Source of the DNA: Verrucomicrobia bacterium 12-59-8
GTDB lineage: Bacteria > Verrucomicrobiota > Verrucomicrobiae > Verrucomicrobiales > Verrucomicrobiaceae
DNA length: 9,651 nucleotides
NCBI GenBank assembly: GCA_002279765.1
Contig: NCCR01000330.1
Coordinates: forward strand, 1-9,651
Reading direction: 5' to 3'
Made by a program: the position numbers and the translations under genes. A model generated the notes under the pieces. The model made no database searches. It saw only the letters and a list, made by a program, of their open reading frames with translations, and was not told where the DNA came from. This document shows positions 6,690 through 9,651 of the stretch, piece after piece (position 1 is the first letter of the stretch; each line of letters starts with the position of its first letter).

Positions 6690-7790
6690 TCACACCAGAC
6701 GCACATACCTCCGCCCCGGCAGCGCACGGATCAACCGCTTCATCTCCAGCCGCATCAGCGTCGCTGATACCGTTGCGGTTGTGAGGCCGGAGGTGGTGGT
6801 GATGTCGTTGATGTGGGCTTCGTCGGTGCTGATCGCGTTGTAGAGGATTTCTTCCTCCAGCGTGAGCATGACGGCTGGCGGGGATTCTTGGACCAGCGGT
6901 GCCTTGGGCGCGGTGGGGAAGAGTGTCATCAAGTCATCGAGCACATCGGCTCCATCCATGATGAGTTTGGCTCCCTGCTGAATGAGGCGGTTGCAGCCGG
7001 CGGAGGTGGGTTTGTCGATGGGGCCGGGCACGGCATAGACAGTGCGGCCCTGCTCGGTGGCCTGCTGGGCGGTGATGAGGGAGCCGCTGCGCAGCGGGGC
7101 CTCGACAACGATCAAGCCGCAGGTCCAGCCGGCGACGATGCGGTTGCGGTAGGGAAAGGTTTGTTTGTCGGCCGGGCGATCAACTGGATACTCGCTGACC
7201 ACCGCGCCGTTTTGCGCGATGCGTTCGGCGAGGGCCATGTTTTCAGGCGGGTAGAGCTTGCCGATGCCTGAGCCGATGACGGCGATGGTGCGGCCTTTAG
7301 CGGCCAGCGCGGCCTCATGCGCAGCAGTGTCGATGCCACGGGCAAGTCCACTAACGACGGTGTAGCCTGCATAGGCGATCTGGAAGCTGAGCTTCTTGGT
7401 GGTACTGAGGCCGTAGTGCGTGGCATGGCGGCTGCCGACGACGCCGAGGGCGTTGTGGTCTCGCTTGGTGAGTTCGCCCCAGACGGTGAGGACGAGAGGT
7501 GGGTTGTAGATTTCGCGCAGGAGCGGCGGGTAGAGTTCGTCTTCCTGCGTAAGCAGGGTGAGATCGCGCTCCTTGAGCTTCTTGAGTTCGTCGGCGAGAT
7601 CGACCTGGGTTTCCCAGGCGGCGATGTGCTCTGCCTGCGCGAGGCCGAAGCCTTCGATTTGGAGTATGTCGCTGCTTTTGGCGCTGAGGATGCGCTCAGG
7701 GCTGCCGAAGTGCTGCAACAGTTTGCGCACACGCACAGGACCGACCTGTGGGAGCAGGTTCAGTACGAGCCAAGCCTCGGTTCGGGTCAT
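6690..7790 (-). CDS. dprA: DNA-protecting protein DprA (DNA processing chain A)
   Basis: A 366-residue cytoplasmic protein that in studied bacteria binds incoming single-stranded DNA during natural transformation and loads RecA. I chose ATG 7790 (MTRTEAWLVLNLLPQVGP): an upstream in-frame start at 7994 would lie inside the preceding gene and add a Pro-rich, unconserved stretch. Residues 1-60 form the N-terminal helix-hairpin-helix/SAM-like part. The Rossmann-like DprA core covers about 105-280, with GVVGSRHATHYG (116-127), VVSGLARGIDTAAHEAAL (145-162), VIGSGIGKLYPPEN, FPYRNRIVAG (212-221), EAPLRSGSLITA (230-241) and VPGPIDKPTSAGCNRLI (254-270). Residues about 305-366 match the C-terminal winged-helix DprA domain, ending LPGRRYVRLV. 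All core motifs are intact. It starts 13 bases after the stop of the coiled-coil gene, so the two are probably one operon. No clear Shine-Dalgarno sequence or terminator is seen. Confidence 0.95.
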   Translation of the reverse strand: MTRTEAWLVLNLLPQVGPVRVRKLLQHFGSPERILSAKSSDILQIEGFGLAQAEHIAAWETQVDLADELKKLKERDLTLLTQEDELYPPLLREIYNPPLVLTVWGELTKRDHNALGVVGSRHATHYGLSTTKKLSFQIAYAGYTVVSGLARGIDTAAHEAALAAKGRTIAVIGSGIGKLYPPENMALAERIAQNGAVVSEYPVDRPADKQTFPYRNRIVAGWTCGLIVVEAPLRSGSLITAQQATEQGRTVYAVPGPIDKPTSAGCNRLIQQGAKLIMDGADVLDDLMTLFPTAPKAPLVQESPPAVMLTLEEEILYNAISTDEAHINDITTTSGLTTATVSATLMRLEMKRLIRALPGRRYVRLV

Positions 7791-7803
7791 TGCACGCTGT
7801 GGC

Positions 7804-8316
7804 TCAGGCGGCGGAGGCGGTGGCTTCGCCGTTTTTTGCGGCTGCAGCGGCGGATTCTGGCAGGGCGACGTTGGTTTGTGCCGAGCCGGAACCGATGAGT
7901 TTGCGGAAAATTTTCTGGGGGAAGGACTGGCCCTTCTCTTCGTTTTCAAGCTGGCCAAGTGCGGCCGATTTGGCCATCTCCCATGCAGGGGCAAATCCGG
8001 GGGCGCTGATGACCATCTGCTTCTCGGCGCGGGCGAGGATTTCGAGTTCGCGCTGCATCTTGTTGTCAGGGCGCTCGTTGAGGCGGGCGATTTGCATGCG
8101 CAGGTTTTCGTTCTCCTGCTTCAGCACGTTGCGCTCTTTGTTGATGTCCTGGCTTTGCTTGGAGTCGAGGTCGAGCTTGTCGCTGAGCATGCCTTTGTAG
8201 CGCTTGAGTTCGCGCTTGGTCTTCCAGTGGCCCCAGAGGGACTGTACGAGGAAAATGCCGCAGAGCACGACGCCGTAGATGAAAGTGTTCTGAGGGGAGA
8301 GGAGTTCTTTGAACAT
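7804..8316 (-). CDS. Small membrane-anchored coiled-coil protein, unknown function
   Basis: A 170-residue protein I cannot assign to a named family. One hydrophobic segment near the N-terminus (about 12-28, FIYGVVLCGIFLVQSLW) should anchor it in the inner membrane, followed by a charged juxtamembrane stretch (HWKTKRELKRYKG). Residues about 45-80 (DLDSKQSQDINKERNVLKQE onward) look like a coiled coil, and a shorter helical stretch (MQRELEILARAEKQM) follows. The C-terminus is low-complexity and Ala-rich. It lies upstream of dprA in the same direction with a 13-base gap, suggesting co-transcription. A link to DNA uptake can only be guessed from this. The start at 8316 has no strong ribosome site but gives the hydrophobic segment a normal position. 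Confidence 0.75.
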   Translation of the reverse strand: MFKELLSPQNTFIYGVVLCGIFLVQSLWGHWKTKRELKRYKGMLSDKLDLDSKQSQDINKERNVLKQENENLRMQIARLNERPDNKMQRELEILARAEKQMVISAPGFAPAWEMAKSAALGQLENEEKGQSFPQKIFRKLIGSGSAQTNVALPESAAAAAKNGEATASAA

Positions 8317-8440
8317 GGCTGGTGAAAACTAACGCATGCCCCGCCGTGTGCAACCGGGCAAAGCGCGGCAGGTTGATAGCGCCATGACTCCTTTACGTGG
8401 CTCCGACAAAAAAGGACGAAATGCAGAGGTTGGATGGATT

Positions 8441-8488
8441 TATTATTACCCGGATAAAAACATGTTGATTTTTATCCGGGTAATATTA
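8441..8488. promoter_or_regulatory. Long inverted repeat (operator-like) at the DUF2239 start
   Basis: The left arm 8444-8460 (ATTACCCGGATAAAAA plus a flanking T) and right arm 8469-8485 (TTTTTATCCGGGTAAT plus A) are perfect 17-bp reverse complements around the 8-base loop CATGTTGA. Beyond one mismatch the pairing resumes for two more bases on each side. The inner half-site TACCCGGATA appears twice in opposite orientation with centres about two helical turns apart, typical of paired operator sites. The right arm ends five bases before ATG 8490, so either a bound protein would block the promoter or an mRNA hairpin would mask the start. It is not a terminator: no U-tract follows the right arm and a gene begins there. 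The cognate regulator is unknown. Confidence 0.7.
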
Positions 8489-8489
8489 T

Positions 8490-9158
8490 ATGAAGTTCCA
8501 CATGACTGTACAACACCCCAACCACACCTTCACCACCTTTGATGGCCACCAACGGATCGCGACGGGGGCTTTGCGGGAGAACGCCCTGGCGCTTAAGCGA
8601 GCGCTTGAAAGCGGCTCCCTCAGCCCGGTCTTAATTTTTGACGATGCCACGGGACGCACCGTCGAAGTAGATAGCCGGGGGACAGACGAGGAGTGCTGCG
8701 CCCGACTGGCCGCGCTGTTCCCATCCAATGAGTCTGCCCTGGTAGATGAGGCGGCAGAAGAGACTGCCCAGCCTCGGGGGCGTGGGCGGCCCAAGCTGGG
8801 GGTGGTGCCGCGTGAGGTGACGCTGCTCCCTCGGCATTGGGCGTGGCTGGACACGCAGTCAGGTGGCTCATCGGTGGCTCTGAGGAAATTGGTCGAGGAA
8901 GCCCGACGCCAGAGCAGCGAGAAGGACCAGGTGCGAAGAGCCCTTGAACGGGCCTACCAGTTCATGGGCACCATTGCTGGCGACCTTCCGGGCTTTGAGG
9001 AGGTTTCACGCGCGCTCTTTGCCAATGATGCGGAGCGAATGCGTGGCCTGCTCTCCGCATGGCCGCGTGATGTGGGTGACCATGTGATGCGACTTGCCTG
9101 GGGAGATGAAGGGTGGGGCACCATTGTGGCATCCGCTGAGCCGGATCGGCAGATTTGA
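8490..9158 (+). CDS. DUF2239 family protein
   Basis: A 222-residue soluble protein matching, from memory, the DUF2239 family, which has no known function. Family-like segments are FTTFDGHQRIATGAL near the N-terminus, SPVLIFDDATGRTVEVDSRG (about 45-64), RGRGRPKLGVVPREVTLLPR (about 95-114), HWAWL, SVALRKLVEEAR, and AYQFMGTIAGDLPGFEEVSRALFANDAERM toward the end. Length is close to or slightly above the usual for the family. The RGRGRPKLG stretch resembles an AT-hook-like basic motif, and the middle helices could bind DNA, but that is inference. ATG 8490 gives the longest form; ATG 8502 (MTVQHPNHTF) is an alternative closer to what I recall of family starts, and would make a nearly leaderless message possible. 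The gene has its own palindrome upstream and its own terminator, so it is likely monocistronic. Confidence 0.85.
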   Translation: MKFHMTVQHPNHTFTTFDGHQRIATGALRENALALKRALESGSLSPVLIFDDATGRTVEVDSRGTDEECCARLAALFPSNESALVDEAAEETAQPRGRGRPKLGVVPREVTLLPRHWAWLDTQSGGSSVALRKLVEEARRQSSEKDQVRRALERAYQFMGTIAGDLPGFEEVSRALFANDAERMRGLLSAWPRDVGDHVMRLAWGDEGWGTIVASAEPDRQI

Positions 9159-9183
9159 GGGGCGCATGAATCTGCCGATGTTT
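9145..9183 (+). terminator. Hairpin terminator overlapping the end of the DUF2239 gene
   Basis: ATCGGCAGATT (9145-9155) pairs perfectly with AATCTGCCGAT (9169-9179), an 11-bp stem around a 13-base loop that contains the TGA stop of the DUF2239 gene. It is followed only by GTTTAGG, a short T-run, so termination may be inefficient or the hairpin may protect the mRNA 3' end. Its place between the DUF2239 gene and purQ supports a transcript end. Confidence 0.5.
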
Positions 9184-9282
9184 AGGCGAGATCTGCGGAG
9201 GGCCGAGGGATGGAACTGCGAGCTGCGCGCATGTCTGGTTGCAACACGCGGCGGCTTCGCCTAGATGCGGGTTAGATCAACC

Positions 9283-9651
9283 ATGCCCCACGCCCTTCTT
9301 CTCAAATTTCCTGGAACCAATTGCGATGCCGAAACCGCTCGTGCGCTGGAAGCGGCGGGCTTTACTGCGGAGGTGCTGCCAGTGGCGCTGCTGGAGCCTG
9401 CTTCGCTCGACAAGGCGCAGATGATCGTGTTCTCCGGCGGCTTCAGCTATGGCGACTACGTGATGTCGGGCCGCATCGCGCAGCTCATCACGAAATCAAA
9501 GCTCGGCGACCAGTTGAAGTCCTTCGTGGACAAGGGCGGCTATGCGCTGGGCATCTGCAATGGCTTCCAAATTCTGACGCAGCTCGATCTGCTGCCCAAG
9601 GGCAGCCTGATTCACAACACGAGCGGGCGCTTCATCTGCCGCTGGGTGGGC
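9283..9651 (+). CDS. purQ: Phosphoribosylformylglycinamidine synthase, glutaminase subunit PurQ (5' part)
   Basis: The first 123 residues of PurQ; the gene runs off the window. PurQ is the glutamine amidotransferase subunit that feeds ammonia to PurL for conversion of FGAR to FGAM, step four of purine synthesis in the cytoplasm. The start MPHALLLKFPGTNCDAETA matches the family N-terminus. FSGGFSYGDYVMSGRIA (50-66) is the conserved oxyanion-side motif, and GICNGFQIL (90-98) is the class I nucleophile elbow with catalytic Cys92. The His/Glu of the triad would lie beyond the window. It is a small separate subunit, unlike the fused PurL of enterobacteria. ATG 9283 has no strong Shine-Dalgarno sequence. 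No purS or purL lies immediately upstream. Confidence 0.95.
   Translation, partial: MPHALLLKFPGTNCDAETARALEAAGFTAEVLPVALLEPASLDKAQMIVFSGGFSYGDYVMSGRIAQLITKSKLGDQLKSFVDKGGYALGICNGFQILTQLDLLPKGSLIHNTSGRFICRWVG

Noticed and set aside
7791..7994. Possible 68-residue N-terminal extension of DprA
   Set aside because: It lies entirely inside or against the upstream coiled-coil gene in another frame, is rich in Pro/Lys/Ser without conservation, and DprA homologues start near MTRTEAWLVLNLLP.
8441..8488. Palindrome read as a rho-independent terminator
   Set aside because: The T-run lies in the loop side of the right arm rather than after it, and the hairpin directly precedes a start codon.

Overview
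The window is about 9.65 kb of GC-rich bacterial chromosome. It most likely comes from the Verrucomicrobiota, near Prosthecobacter/Verrucomicrobium. This is an inference from gene style: a secreted propeller protein with the C-terminal 'DGLPNLLKYALG' plus 'YTVQATDDLLNW' tail common in that phylum, a Tat-exported Gfo/Idh oxidoreductase, weak or absent Shine-Dalgarno sites, and a stand-alone PurQ. No rRNA or other taxonomic marker is present.

Layout. 1-394: a complete tRNA-Pro(GGG), a 63-bp relic of the 3' end of a second transporter gene, a probable terminator and the leader of the next gene. 395-3265 (+): a large secreted protein with two blocks of seven roughly 41-residue NHL-like repeats separated by IPT/TIG-like domains. 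3289-4500 (-): an intact NupG-type nucleoside:H+ symporter, convergent with the propeller gene. 4518-4586 (-): a Tat signal peptide that stops after 22 codons. 4644-5898 (+): a Gfo/Idh oxidoreductase broken by an internal deletion of about 29 nt that removes the EKP motif. 5899-6689: about 790 bp without an intact gene; it holds a pair of AT-rich direct repeats, a hairpin-rich segment between them and a decayed IS630-family transposase fragment. 6690-8316 (-): a likely two-gene operon of a small membrane-anchored coiled-coil protein followed by dprA. 8441-8488: a striking inverted repeat directly in front of a DUF2239 gene (8490-9158, +), which ends in a hairpin terminator. 9283-end (+): the 5' part of purQ.

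How the parts fit together. The intact genes are mostly unrelated housekeeping or transport functions: nucleoside uptake, DNA processing for natural transformation, and purine synthesis. No multi-gene defence or biosynthetic system is visible. The theme of the left and middle parts is gene decay by small internal deletions: the transporter tail relic, the Tat stub, the Gfo/Idh gene and the IS630 fragment all look like leftovers. The best candidates for undescribed biology are the long palindrome at the DUF2239 start and the structured, repeat-flanked intergenic element at about 5979-6290.
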